A DNA stretch of 64,000 nt from Buchnera aphidicola (Taiwanaphis decaspermi) (GTDB taxonomy: Bacteria; Pseudomonadota; Gammaproteobacteria; Enterobacterales; Enterobacteriaceae), in the NCBI RefSeq assembly GCF_039405155.1, contig NZ_CP135049.1:1-64000 (forward strand), read 5' to 3'. The translations under genes and the position numbers were made by a program. Shown here in pieces: positions 14,388 to 25,007 of the stretch; positions within the stretch are counted from its first letter, which is position 1, and every line of letters starts with the position of its first letter. Below the pieces are notes generated by a model. The model was not told the origin of the DNA and did not search any database. It saw only the letters and a list, made by a program, of their open reading frames with translations.

Positions 14388-15992
14388 ATGTATTTTAATC
14401 GTAGATTTTTAACTATATTATTAATTTCTATATTTTTTTTTATATATAAATATTTTAATATAAAATCCTATGTTTTAAAAAAAAATAATTTAACATCAAA
14501 TTATTATCAACTAAACAAAAAATCTAATGATTCAATTATTAAAGTTAAAAGTAATTTATTAGAGTTATCCATAAATTGTCTCGGTGGTGATATAGAAGAA
14601 GTAATTTTAAATAAATATAATAATACCTTAAATTCTTCTGATCATCTAAAAATATTAAAAAAAACAAATAATTTTTTGTATAAAACAAATAGTGGTTTTA
14701 TAATAAAAAATAAAAATTATATAAATGGGTTACATTCATATAAACCTGTTTTTTATAAAAAAAATAATATATTTAATTTTTATAAAGAACAAAAAGAATT
14801 ACGAATACCTTTAGTGTTTAGTCCAAGAAAAGGATTATTTTTTACAAAAACATTTATTATAAAACCTAATCAGTATAAAATAGATATTGAATATAATATT
14901 AACAATCAAACAAATGAAGACATTAAATCATTTGTTTATGGTGAATTAATACAAACAATAAATATTCCAAAATCAGATATAAAGAAAAATAAAATATCAT
15001 TGCAAACTTTTAGAGGAATTGCTTATTCTAGTGATTTGAATAAATATAAAAAATATGATTTCAGTTTAGTAAAAAAAAATAAGAATTTGCAAATAAAAAC
15101 TCATAGTGGATGGATCGCTATGTTGCAACAATATTTTACTACTGCATGGATACCTAATGATAAAAAAATAAAATATTTTTACACTAAAAAAAATAAAAAT
15201 GAAGCAATAGTTGGTTATAAAAATGATGATGTAACTATACATTCTAAAAATAAATATTCAACTCTATCTAGTTTATGGGTAGGTCCAAAAGATCAAAAAC
15301 AAATGTTTTCAATATCTCCTTATTTAGAATTAACCGTAGATTATGGAATATTATGGTTTATATCCAAACCATTATTTATATTACTTAGTTATTTAAATAG
15401 CATATTCAATAATTGGGGAGTTGCTATTATTATTATAACTTTATTAATTAGATTTCTTTTATACCCTCTAACCAAATCACAATATATTTCTATGGCTAAA
15501 ATGCGTTTTTTACAACCTAAAATAGAAGAAATAAAAAAAAAATTTTATTATGACAAATATTTGACAAGTAGAAAGATAATTAATTTATATAAAAAAGAGA
15601 AAATTAACCCAATTGGTAGTTTTTTACCTATAATAATACAAATGCCTATTTTTTTATCTTTATATTACATGTTAATAAATACAGTAGAATTACGTCATGC
15701 AAAATTTTTATTTTGGATAAAAGATTTATCTACATATGATCCTTATTATATTCTACCTGTTTTAATGGGAATGAGTATGTTTTTAATGCAATATACAGTT
15801 AATTATTCCAACATTAATGATGAGAATAAAATTATATCTAATTTGATACCAGTTATTTTTGTAATATTTTTTTTATGGTTTCCTTCTGGACTATCATTAT
15901 ATTATATAGTAAGTAATTTTTTAAGTATTTTGCAACAAAAATTTATCAATAATAATTTAAATATAAATAGTAATATTCAAAAAAACAGTTAA
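14388..15992 (+). CDS. yidC: Membrane protein insertase YidC
   Basis: Inserts and folds inner-membrane proteins, including subunit c of the ATP synthase encoded in this window. 534 aa (548 in E. coli). N-terminal membrane anchor (about residues 8-23), a diverged periplasmic domain to about 330, then the conserved insertase core: WFISKPLFILLSYLNSIFNN, WGVAIIIITLLIRFLLYPLT, MPIFLSLYYMLINTVELRHA and LIPVIFVIFFLWFPSGLSLYY. ATG 14388 follows AAAGGA. Confidence 0.95.
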   Translation: MYFNRRFLTILLISIFFFIYKYFNIKSYVLKKNNLTSNYYQLNKKSNDSIIKVKSNLLELSINCLGGDIEEVILNKYNNTLNSSDHLKILKKTNNFLYKTNSGFIIKNKNYINGLHSYKPVFYKKNNIFNFYKEQKELRIPLVFSPRKGLFFTKTFIIKPNQYKIDIEYNINNQTNEDIKSFVYGELIQTINIPKSDIKKNKISLQTFRGIAYSSDLNKYKKYDFSLVKKNKNLQIKTHSGWIAMLQQYFTTAWIPNDKKIKYFYTKKNKNEAIVGYKNDDVTIHSKNKYSTLSSLWVGPKDQKQMFSISPYLELTVDYGILWFISKPLFILLSYLNSIFNNWGVAIIIITLLIRFLLYPLTKSQYISMAKMRFLQPKIEEIKKKFYYDKYLTSRKIINLYKKEKINPIGSFLPIIIQMPIFLSLYYMLINTVELRHAKFLFWIKDLSTYDPYYILPVLMGMSMFLMQYTVNYSNINDENKIISNLIPVIFVIFFLWFPSGLSLYYIVSNFLSILQQKFINNNLNINSNIQKNS

Positions 15993-16037
15993 TATTAATT
16001 AATATTGTTTTATATAATATAAGAGTATTAGTAACGT

Positions 16038-17390
16038 ATGAGTAATCATGATACTATTATTGCTCAATCTACTCCTCCTGGTAGAGGGGGGATTGGGGTT
16101 TTAAGAATTTCAGGAAAAAACACACAATCAGTTTCTAAAGGAATTTTAGGTTTATATTTAAAAAAAAGACATGCTCATTATTTACCTTTTTTAGATAAAA
16201 AAGGTAATATTTTAGATAGAGGAATAGCTATATGGTTTGCTAAACCAAATTCTTTTACAGGAGAAGATATATTAGAATTACATTCTCATGGTGGACAAGC
16301 ATTATTGGAAATGATAACATTACATATAATTAACAATTACGATGTTAGAATGGCTAAGCCTGGGGAATTTTCTGAAAGAGCATTTTTAAATGGTAAAATA
16401 GATTTAATACAAGCAGAAGCAATTTCAGATTTAATATCATCGTCTTCAAAAAAAATTATAGATTCTTCTTTAAGAATACTATCTGGAAGTTTTTCTGTCA
16501 AAATAAAAAAAATAATGAATCTTGTTTTTAATTTAAATGTTATTTTAGAATCTTACATTAATTTTCCAGAAGACATTGAGTTTCTATCTAAAAATAATAT
16601 CTTACTTAAAATAAACGAAATTTCAGATAAAATAAAATACATTTTAGATAATAGTGAAGATAACAACTTTTTGACAAGTAATTTTAAAATTGTAATTTTT
16701 GGTAAACCTAATGTTGGAAAATCTAGTTTGTTAAATGTTTTATCTAAAAAAAACTCTTCTATAGTTACTGATATATCAGGAACAACTAGAGATATATTAA
16801 GAGAATTTATTAGTATTAAAAATATTAATGTAGAATTAATTGATACTGCAGGAATACATGAAACTAATGATAAAATAGAAAAAATAGGTATACAAAAAGC
16901 TATAAAAGAAATTAAAAATTCTGATTATAAATTATTGGTGGTTGATTCTTCAAATACAAAAAATTGTCCTAAAAAAATTTTAGATGAATATAATCACATT
17001 ATTGACAAAAATAATGTTTCTATTATTTTTAACAAAATTGATACTAATAATCATACAAAAAAAAAAATAATAATAGATAAAATTCCTTTGATATATATAT
17101 CAACTAAAAAAAAAATAGGAATAAAAATGCTAAAAAAACATATTACTAATATTATAAATGGCAGAATATCTTTGAATAGTATTTTTTTTGTAAAAACTCG
17201 TAATATTAGTTTATTAAAATCTTCATATAAACAAATTATCCAAAGTAAAAATAATCTATTAAATAATAATATTGATTTATTATCTGAAAATTTATCACAG
17301 TTAAGAATTTTGTTAGGACAAATTACAGGTCAAATAACAAATAATGAAATTTTAAATAAAATTTTTTCTAGTTTTTGTATTGGTAAATAA
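16038..17390 (+). CDS. mnmE: MnmE (TrmE/ThdF), tRNA modification GTPase
   Basis: GTPase partner of MnmG in U34 tRNA modification. 450 aa (454 in E. coli). N-terminal tetrahydrofolate-binding domain with PPGRGGIGVLRISG and FTGEDILELHSHGG; inserted G domain with G1 GKPNVGKSS, G3 DTAG and G4 NKID; the C-terminal signature FCIGK, whose cysteine is needed for activity, is intact. ATG 16038. The gene is followed by tRNA-Phe on the other strand. Confidence 0.96.
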   Translation: MSNHDTIIAQSTPPGRGGIGVLRISGKNTQSVSKGILGLYLKKRHAHYLPFLDKKGNILDRGIAIWFAKPNSFTGEDILELHSHGGQALLEMITLHIINNYDVRMAKPGEFSERAFLNGKIDLIQAEAISDLISSSSKKIIDSSLRILSGSFSVKIKKIMNLVFNLNVILESYINFPEDIEFLSKNNILLKINEISDKIKYILDNSEDNNFLTSNFKIVIFGKPNVGKSSLLNVLSKKNSSIVTDISGTTRDILREFISIKNINVELIDTAGIHETNDKIEKIGIQKAIKEIKNSDYKLLVVDSSNTKNCPKKILDEYNHIIDKNNVSIIFNKIDTNNHTKKKIIIDKIPLIYISTKKKIGIKMLKKHITNIINGRISLNSIFFVKTRNISLLKSSYKQIIQSKNNLLNNNIDLLSENLSQLRILLGQITGQITNNEILNKIFSSFCIGK

Positions 17391-17398
17391 AAATATTT

Positions 17399-17471
17399 TG
17401 CCCAAAGGCGGAATCGAACCGCCGACACGGGGATTTTCAGTCCCCTGCTCTACCGACTGAGCTATCTGGGC
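17399..17471 (-). tRNA. tRNA-Phe (GAA)
   Basis: Folds as a full cloverleaf of 73 bases. Acceptor stem GCCCAGA/TTTGGGC, D arm GCTCAGTCGGTAGAGC, anticodon loop CTGAAAA giving GAA, T arm GGCGGTTCGATTCCGCC, discriminator A. The 3' CCA is not encoded. Almost identical to E. coli tRNA-Phe. Confidence 0.97.
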
Positions 17472-17481
17472 AATAATTATT

Positions 17482-17510
17482 ATTATATTACAACTTAAAA
17501 ATTAAAACAA
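17482..17510 (-). promoter_or_regulatory. Likely sigma-70 promoter of tRNA-Phe
   Basis: On the minus strand TTGTTT (17510-17505), 17 bases, then TATAAT (17487-17482), a perfect -10. Transcription would start around 17475, only a few bases before the mature tRNA end at 17471. The -35 match is modest (3 of 6). Confidence 0.5.
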
Positions 17511-17586
17511 TACTTTTTATATGATATTTATATATATGTATATTTTTAATTAAAAAAAAATAATATATATAAAATTTTAGTTAATA

Positions 17587-17617
17587 CTTGAAATGAATAA
17601 AAATTATCCTCATATAT
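17587..17617 (+). promoter_or_regulatory. Sigma-32 (heat-shock) promoter of groES-groEL
   Basis: CTTGAA at 17587-17592, a 15-base spacer, then CCTCATATAT at 17608-17617, matching the RpoH consensus CTTGAA / CCCCATNT at all but one position. It lies about 70-100 bases before groES. RpoH itself is encoded at 23857. Confidence 0.75.
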
Positions 17618-17687
17618 AGTTATGAGGTGTAAAATAAATAATTTTTAAAATAATTAATTAGACATCTCAACAGGAGAAATGTCAAAA

Positions 17688-17981
17688 ATGAAAATTCGTC
17701 CGTTACATGATAGAGTTATAGTAAAAAGAAAAAAAATAGAATCTAAATCAGCAGGTGGTATAGTTCTTACTGGATCAGCAGCTGAGAAATCTACAAGAGG
17801 TGTTGTAACAGCAGTAGGTAATGGTCGTATGTTGGATAATGGCCAATTAAAAAAGCTAGATGTTAAAGTAGGAGACACTGTTATTTTTAATGAAGGTTAT
17901 GGAGCTAAAATAGAAAAAATTGATAATAAAGAGTTTTTAATTTTAACAGAAAGTGATATTTTAGCAATTGTTGAAGAGTAA
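17688..17981 (+). CDS. groES: Co-chaperonin GroES
   Basis: Heptameric lid of the GroEL folding chamber. An ATG at 17679 is in frame, but it sits 2 bases from the AGGAG box (17672-17676); the ATG at 17688 has 11-base spacing and gives [16 protein letters not shown], aligning end to end with E. coli GroES (97 aa in both). The mobile loop ([11 protein letters not shown]) and the C-terminal SDILAIVE are intact. Base composition is visibly less AT-rich than its neighbours, as expected for a highly expressed chaperone. Confidence 0.96.
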   Translation: MKIRPLHDRVIVKRKKIESKSAGGIVLTGSAAEKSTRGVVTAVGNGRMLDNGQLKKLDVKVGDTVIFNEGYGAKIEKIDNKEFLILTESDILAIVEE

Positions 17982-18016
17982 AAATCACGTTTTATTAACT
18001 GAACAAACGCATTTAA

Positions 18017-19681
<1,665 letters not shown>

Positions 19682-19750
19682 GTTTTACATTTTTATTATT
19701 TCCATTTCTCTATTTTAAAATATCATTTTTACAAAAATAATTTAAAATAA

Positions 19751-19786
19751 TCCATCCTGGAATTTTTAACCAGGATGGAATTTTTT
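19751..19786 (+). terminator. Rho-independent terminator of groES-groEL
   Basis: A 10-bp G/C-rich stem TCCATCCTGG (19751-19760) with CCAGGATGGA (19770-19779), a 9-base loop and then ATTTTTT. It is among the most stable hairpins in the window and lies about 70 bases after the groEL stop. Confidence 0.85.
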
Positions 19787-19997
19787 ATTTAAACAATGTT
19801 TGATAATATTTACAATAATTATTTTATTTACAAATTATCATAATAATTTTATGAATTAAATTTTTCAAATATTGTTTTAAATAAAAATAGCTATATTTTT
19901 TATAAAATGTATTTCTTTTTTTTAAATACGTAAAATAATGTTATTTATTTTTTTTGCTTATTTAAAAATAAATTTGTATATTAAGAGTGCTTTTTAT

Positions 19998-20564
19998 ATG
20001 AAAACTTATTTAAGTAATCAACTACGTTATGGCATAAAAATAATATTTAATAAAAAACCTTATTCAATAGAAAAAAATGAATTTGTTAAGCCAGGAAAAG
20101 GTCAGGTTTTTTATAGAATTAAAATGCGTAATTTAATAACATTTAAAAGTATAGAAAAAACATTTAGAACAACTGACTTTTTTAAAGAAGCTAATATTAT
20201 AAATATAAAATTAAAATATTTATATAGTATTAATGAAATTTATTATTTTATCAATCAAGATAATTGTGAACAAATATCTGCTGATAAAAAATATATTGGA
20301 AATAATTTGATATGGTTATTTTCTAATGAAAATTATAAAGTAACTTTATGGAATAATAATCCAATTTCCGTTATACCTAATAAATTTATTAAAATCAAAG
20401 TTAAAGATACAACACCTAATGTTAAATCTGACACAAAATCTAGTTTTAATAAAATAGCTGTTTTATCTAACAATTTTCATATAAAAGTACCATCATTTAT
20501 ACAAATAGGTGATTTGATAAAAGTAAATACAATTACTAAAGAATATATTTCTCGAGTAAAATAA
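19998..20564 (+). CDS. efp: Translation elongation factor P
   Basis: Relieves ribosome stalling at polyproline stretches. The frame is open from 19938, but ATG 19998 gives exactly the E. coli length of 188 aa. Three beta-barrel domains; the modified lysine is at residue 34 in FVKPGKGQ, followed by FYRIKMRNLITF, and the C-terminus IGDLIKVNTITKEYISRVK is conserved. Downstream of groEL as in E. coli. Whether the lysine-modifying enzymes exist cannot be told here. Confidence 0.95.
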   Translation: MKTYLSNQLRYGIKIIFNKKPYSIEKNEFVKPGKGQVFYRIKMRNLITFKSIEKTFRTTDFFKEANIINIKLKYLYSINEIYYFINQDNCEQISADKKYIGNNLIWLFSNENYKVTLWNNNPISVIPNKFIKIKVKDTTPNVKSDTKSSFNKIAVLSNNFHIKVPSFIQIGDLIKVNTITKEYISRVK

Positions 20565-20580
20565 AATTTTTTTTTAATTA

Positions 20581-20634
20581 ATGTATTATATAATAATTTT
20601 ATTTTTATTTTTTTATATAATACATATTTTTTTT
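20581..20634 (+). terminator. A/T-only terminator between efp and dnaC
   Basis: Perfect 13-bp inverted repeat ATGTATTATATAA (20581-20593) / TTATATAATACAT (20613-20625) around a 19-base T-rich loop, followed by a run of 8 T on the plus strand. It sits 16 bases after efp; dnaC ends at 20633 on the other strand, overlapping the T run. Confidence 0.6.
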
Positions 20635-21379
20635 AGTATTCATTACCTTTTATATTTTTTCGGAAACTTTCCCATTCAAATGTTAACCATAAACTGTTTC
20701 CTAATCTCATTCTATCAATTACACGTTCTCCTAGAAGTTTTCTCATTTCCTTATGATCTAAATTAGATAACATTCCAGTTGGTTTTTTAGACGAAGATCT
20801 TCTATCTACTATTTGATTAATTATTACTTTTTCATATCTTGATTCAGTTTGTATACCTATTTCGTCAATTATTAATAAATCAACGTTACTTAGATTATTC
20901 AATAATTTTTCTTCAGTAATATTGTTCTTTCCATGAAAGGTATTTTTCATATTTGACATTAAATCAGCTACAGTTACTATCAAAACTTTTTTACCATGGA
21001 GTATTAAATAATTTCCTATAGCAGATGCTAAATGATTTTTACCAGTTCCAGGTTTGCCTGAAAAAATAAAATTAGATATATTTCCATTAAATTTATAAGC
21101 ATATCTTTTAGAAGCTAACAAAACCCTATTTTGTCCGTTATTATTTACTTTATAGTTGTCAAACGAACAATTTATATATAATTCTCTAATACCTGATTTG
21201 TTTAGAATTTTTTGCATTTTCATAGCTTTGTTTTTTCTTATAATAGATTTAGAATATATTTCTCCTTGTTTTTGATTCCAGTTAAGTAAATCAACATCTT
21301 TTATAAATTTAGGTTTTATATTGTTAGGCATAATTTTTTTTAGACGTTTAAATAAAGTATAATTATTAATATTTTTCAT
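20633..21379 (-). CDS. dnaC: DnaC, helicase loader
   Basis: AAA+ protein that loads DnaB helicase. 248 aa (245 in E. coli), highly similar: MKMQKILNKSGIRELYINCS, Walker A FSGKPGTGKNHLASAIGN, Walker B VDLLIIDEIG, and VIINQIVDRRSSSKKPTGM. ATG 21379 shares one base with the dnaT stop (TAATG), so the two are translationally coupled. Confidence 0.96.
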   Translation of the reverse strand: MKNINNYTLFKRLKKIMPNNIKPKFIKDVDLLNWNQKQGEIYSKSIIRKNKAMKMQKILNKSGIRELYINCSFDNYKVNNNGQNRVLLASKRYAYKFNGNISNFIFSGKPGTGKNHLASAIGNYLILHGKKVLIVTVADLMSNMKNTFHGKNNITEEKLLNNLSNVDLLIIDEIGIQTESRYEKVIINQIVDRRSSSKKPTGMLSNLDHKEMRKLLGERVIDRMRLGNSLWLTFEWESFRKNIKGNEY

Positions 21380-21909
21380 TAATCTCCTCTAAAACCTTTT
21401 GGTGTGATTTTATCAGGTTCTAAAATATCATTTATATCTCTTATATTTATTTTATTGGATAATCTACTTTGTTGTAAACTTCTAGCTAATTTTTGTTGCC
21501 ATTGTAAATGATAAAAAGTTCTACCTTCTATTTTCCAATATGATATAAAAGCTGCTAACTCATTACTATTAACTTTTTTATTTAACATTATTCCCCATAT
21601 ATGAGATTTTTTTAAAAAATCTTCATCTGGTTTCCAATTTTTATACATAGCAAATTTGCCTTTATTTTCTTTTTTTTTCGTATTTAGGAAATCTTTGTTA
21701 ATATTTTTATGAGAAACATTTTTCTTAATAAAAGAATTTTCTATATTTAATAATCTATTTAAAAAAATTGGTGAAACTGCATACATTATTGGTTTATTTT
21801 TATCAAAAACTGCAATAGCTCCTTCTTTTGTAGATGTTATATATTTTATAGGATTTTTACAAAATGATTTTATATCTATTCCATTTGATACTAATATTTT
21901 AATACACAT
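21379..21909 (-). CDS. dnaT: DnaT, primosomal protein i
   Basis: Helps DnaC and DnaB load at PriA-marked forks during replication restart. 176 aa (179 in E. coli). The C-terminal half is the conserved part: GKFAMYKNWKPDEDF, EGRTFYHLQWQQKLARSLQ and ITPKGFRGD. The N-terminal half is weaker (KEGAIAVFDKNKPIMYAVSP). Overlaps dnaC by one base. Its retention next to a damaged dnaA is notable. Confidence 0.93.
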   Translation of the reverse strand: MCIKILVSNGIDIKSFCKNPIKYITSTKEGAIAVFDKNKPIMYAVSPIFLNRLLNIENSFIKKNVSHKNINKDFLNTKKKENKGKFAMYKNWKPDEDFLKKSHIWGIMLNKKVNSNELAAFISYWKIEGRTFYHLQWQQKLARSLQQSRLSNKINIRDINDILEPDKITPKGFRGD

Positions 21910-21978
21910 GGAAATTTCTCTTTATTTTTTTTACAGATGATAATTAAAAAACATGTTTTATACAATTATATAAAAATG

Positions 21979-22545
21979 TTATAATGATTTTGTTTTTTTT
22001 CTTATATAAACAAAAAAATATACTAAACCAGATTTTTTAAATTTATGTAAAAACCAATTAGATGGTACATCTATGTTTTTTTTTTCTTGTTCAATATATA
22101 TATAAGCATTATTATTCAATATATTTTTTTTTTCTAATAAATGTATAATTTTATTTATTATATTTTTATAAAATGGAGGATCTAAAAAAACTACATCATA
22201 TTTTTTTTTACAATAATATACCCATTTTAAAGTATTATCATGAATTAATTCACAATTTTTAATAAATAATAAATTTGTGTTCTTTTTTATTTGTTCTAAT
22301 ATTTTTTTTTCGGAGTCTATAAAAGTAACATATGAAGCATTTCTTGATAAAGATTCTATACCTAATATTCCGCTTCCAGAAAAACAATCTAAACATTTCG
22401 CATTTTTAATTTTTATATATAAATAATTAAATAAAACTTCTCTTATAAAACTTTTTGTAGGTTTTATTTTATAATGATCTATTATTTTTAATATTCTACC
22501 TCTATATTTACCACCAGTAATTTTTAATCTATTTTTTTTTTTCAT
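21979..22545 (-). CDS. rsmD: RsmD, 16S rRNA m2G966 methyltransferase
   Basis: Methylates G966 of 16S rRNA with S-adenosylmethionine. 188 aa (198 in E. coli). ITGGKYRGRIL at the N-terminus, the SAM-binding LDCFSGSGILGIESLSR and the catalytic motif VVFLDPPFYKN. Divergent from ftsY, as in E. coli where rsmD and ftsY are neighbours. Confidence 0.93.
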   Translation of the reverse strand: MKKKNRLKITGGKYRGRILKIIDHYKIKPTKSFIREVLFNYLYIKIKNAKCLDCFSGSGILGIESLSRNASYVTFIDSEKKILEQIKKNTNLLFIKNCELIHDNTLKWVYYCKKKYDVVFLDPPFYKNIINKIIHLLEKKNILNNNAYIYIEQEKKNIDVPSNWFLHKFKKSGLVYFFVYIRKKTKSL

Positions 22546-22623
22546 TTTTTATTTTATAAATATTATTTTATTAAATAAATATATATTAATCATAAAATAA
22601 ATAAAATAAGGAAGTTAATTAAT

Positions 22624-23625
22624 ATGTCTAATAACAAAAAAACTTTTTTTTCTTGGTTAAGAAATAATAAAAAAAATAAAATTAATAATAATAATAACAA
22701 AAAAAAAACAAGTGGTTTCTTAAATAAATTAAAAAAAAATCTGTTAAAAACTAGAGATATTTTTACTAATCGTATTTTATCAATATTTAAAAATACTAAA
22801 GTTAACGATTCATTATTTGAAAAATTAGAAGAAACATTATTGATGTCAGATGTAGGTTTAGAAACAACTAAAAATATTATTAATAATTTAATTAAGAGTA
22901 ATAATATTAATAAATATGATAATAAAAAAATATATCTCTATTTAAAAAAAGAATTAGTAAATATTTTAAAAAAAGTAGAAAAACCATCTGAAAAATTATT
23001 AAATAATAAAACTTTTATCATATTGGTTGTTGGAGTGAATGGTGTAGGTAAAACTTCTACCATAGGTAAAATAGCTTATAAATATAAAAAAAAAGGAAAA
23101 TCAGTAATGTTAGTAGCTGCAGATATTTTTAGAGCTGGAGCTGTAGATCAGCTAAAAAAAATAGGAAATTCAATATCTGTTCCAGTAATTTCAGATAGTA
23201 AAAAAAAAGATTCTTCATCTATAATATTTGATGCTATCAATATAGCAAAATCTAAAAAATTGGATGTATTAATTATAGATACTGCAGGAAGATTACATAA
23301 CAAAAAAAATTTAATGAATGAACTAAAAAAAAATAATAATGTAATAAAAAAATTAAACAATGGCATAAAACATGAGGTTTTATTAGTAATTGACTCCTGT
23401 TCTGGACAAAACAGTGTTGCTCAAACAAATTTATTTTATAAGGAAATAGATGTGTCTGGACTAGTTGTCACTAAATTAGATGGTACTGCTAAAGGTGGTA
23501 TAATTTTTTCTATTTCTGATAAATTAAACATACCTATTAGATATATTTCTTTTGGTAAATCAATTAATGATTTGAAAACTTTTAATGCTAAAAAATTTGT
23601 AAATGCTTTATTAGATAATAAATAA
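22624..23625 (+). CDS. ftsY: FtsY, signal recognition particle receptor
   Basis: GTPase receptor that docks SRP-bound ribosomes at the membrane. 333 aa against 497 in E. coli: the acidic N-terminal A domain is missing and replaced by about 45 residues rich in Lys and Asn. The NG core is complete: N domain LEETLLMSDVGLETTKNI, G1 GVNGVGKTSTIGKIA, DTAGRLHNK, TKLDGTAKGG. ATG 22624 behind AAGGAAG. The usual downstream ftsE and ftsX are absent; rpoH follows after about 230 bases. Confidence 0.94.
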   Translation: MSNNKKTFFSWLRNNKKNKINNNNNKKKTSGFLNKLKKNLLKTRDIFTNRILSIFKNTKVNDSLFEKLEETLLMSDVGLETTKNIINNLIKSNNINKYDNKKIYLYLKKELVNILKKVEKPSEKLLNNKTFIILVVGVNGVGKTSTIGKIAYKYKKKGKSVMLVAADIFRAGAVDQLKKIGNSISVPVISDSKKKDSSSIIFDAINIAKSKKLDVLIIDTAGRLHNKKNLMNELKKNNNVIKKLNNGIKHEVLLVIDSCSGQNSVAQTNLFYKEIDVSGLVVTKLDGTAKGGIIFSISDKLNIPIRYISFGKSINDLKTFNAKKFVNALLDNK

Positions 23626-23856
23626 CAAATAAAATTATAATTTTTTATTTTAATAACATAATATTTATATTTACATATATTATATATTTGTGTATTTTAG
23701 ATAATAAGTTTTTAATAAAAACTTTCATATTTATTCATAAATTGTATATACATTTTATAAATGTATTAATTTTTTTATAATATACAATGTATTTTTTAAC
23801 ATAAACAAAAAATATTTTATTAATTTTAAATTTCATTAATTAATAAAGGGATTTTC

Positions 23857-24711
23857 ATGATTAACAAAATACAAAAATTCCCCATTATTACATTAGGTAA
23901 TTTAGATTCTTATATTAGATCAGCTAATTTGTATCCTATGTTATCTGCTAAAGAAGAAAATTTATTAACAAAAAATTTTTTTTATAATTTTGATTTAGAA
24001 TCAGCAAAAAAACTTATATTATTTAATTTAAGGTTTGTTATTCATATAGCTCGTAGTTATTCTGGTTATGGATTGCAGCAAGCTGATTTAATTCAAGAAG
24101 GTAGCATAGGTTTAATGAAAGCAATTAAAAGATTTAATCCAGAAATTGGAGTAAGATTAATATCTTTTGCAGTTCATTGGATAAAATCTGAAATACATGA
24201 GTATATTTTAAAAAATTGGAGAATAGTTAAAGTAGCTACTACAAAATCTCAACGTAAATTGTTTTTTAATTTAAGAAAAAATAAAAAACATTTAGGTTGG
24301 TTTAATCTAAAAGAAATAGAATTAGTTGCACAAGAGTTAGGAGTTACTAATAAAGATGTAATTGAAATGGAATCTAGAATGTCAGCACAAGATATTACTT
24401 TGCATCCTGTAGATGAAGACACTAATGATTTTAAATTTCTACATTATAATAATTTTTTAAAAGATAAAACTTCTAATTTTTCTAGATTATTAGAAGTAAA
24501 TAATTGGACCTTTTATGCTAATAATAAACTAATTAATGCTATATCTATGTTAGATGAAAGAAGTCGATATATAATAAGATCACGTTGGTTAGATGAAAAT
24601 AATAAAACAACATTACAAAAAATTGCTAATGATTACAGTATTTCAGCTGAAAGAGTTAGACAATTAGAAAACAATACTATAAAAAGATTAAAAAATATAA
24701 TAGATATGTGA
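23857..24711 (+). CDS. rpoH: RNA polymerase sigma factor RpoH (sigma-32)
   Basis: Heat-shock sigma factor. 284 aa, the same as E. coli. Region 2 with [40 protein letters not shown] in parts, the RpoH box QRKLFFNLR at residues 132-140, and region 4 helix-turn-helix [21 protein letters not shown] 23857 behind AAAGGG. A matching promoter survives upstream of groES. Ends with TGA, rare in this window. Confidence 0.95.
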   Translation: MINKIQKFPIITLGNLDSYIRSANLYPMLSAKEENLLTKNFFYNFDLESAKKLILFNLRFVIHIARSYSGYGLQQADLIQEGSIGLMKAIKRFNPEIGVRLISFAVHWIKSEIHEYILKNWRIVKVATTKSQRKLFFNLRKNKKHLGWFNLKEIELVAQELGVTNKDVIEMESRMSAQDITLHPVDEDTNDFKFLHYNNFLKDKTSNFSRLLEVNNWTFYANNKLINAISMLDERSRYIIRSRWLDENNKTTLQKIANDYSISAERVRQLENNTIKRLKNIIDM

Positions 24712-25007
24712 AATATTAATAATTTTATGCAAACATTATTTATTGTTTTTTTTGTTTTTACTAATTATTTATAGATATTAACAAAAACATCCATGAAAAA
24801 AATAACAAATTTGTAAAAAAGTAATATTTTTTTTGATTTTTATCATTTAAAGTTTACGAAATATTAAATTTTTATATAAATATATTGTTAATATTATTAA
24901 ATTTTTTGGAATTAAATAATAATATTTTTTAATTATTATTAAATTTATAATTTTAATTATATTATAAATATATTAATTAAAGTTATTAATTAGAGGTTTT
25001 TTATTTA
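24712..25007. other. AT-rich intergenic region rpoH-metE
   Basis: Just under 300 bases with no open frame, no RNA gene and no hairpin of note. No methionine repressor (MetJ) box of the AGACGTCT type is visible before metE. Some Buchnera strains carry glmS and glmU near here (recalled, not checked); nothing resembling them remains. Confidence 0.45.
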
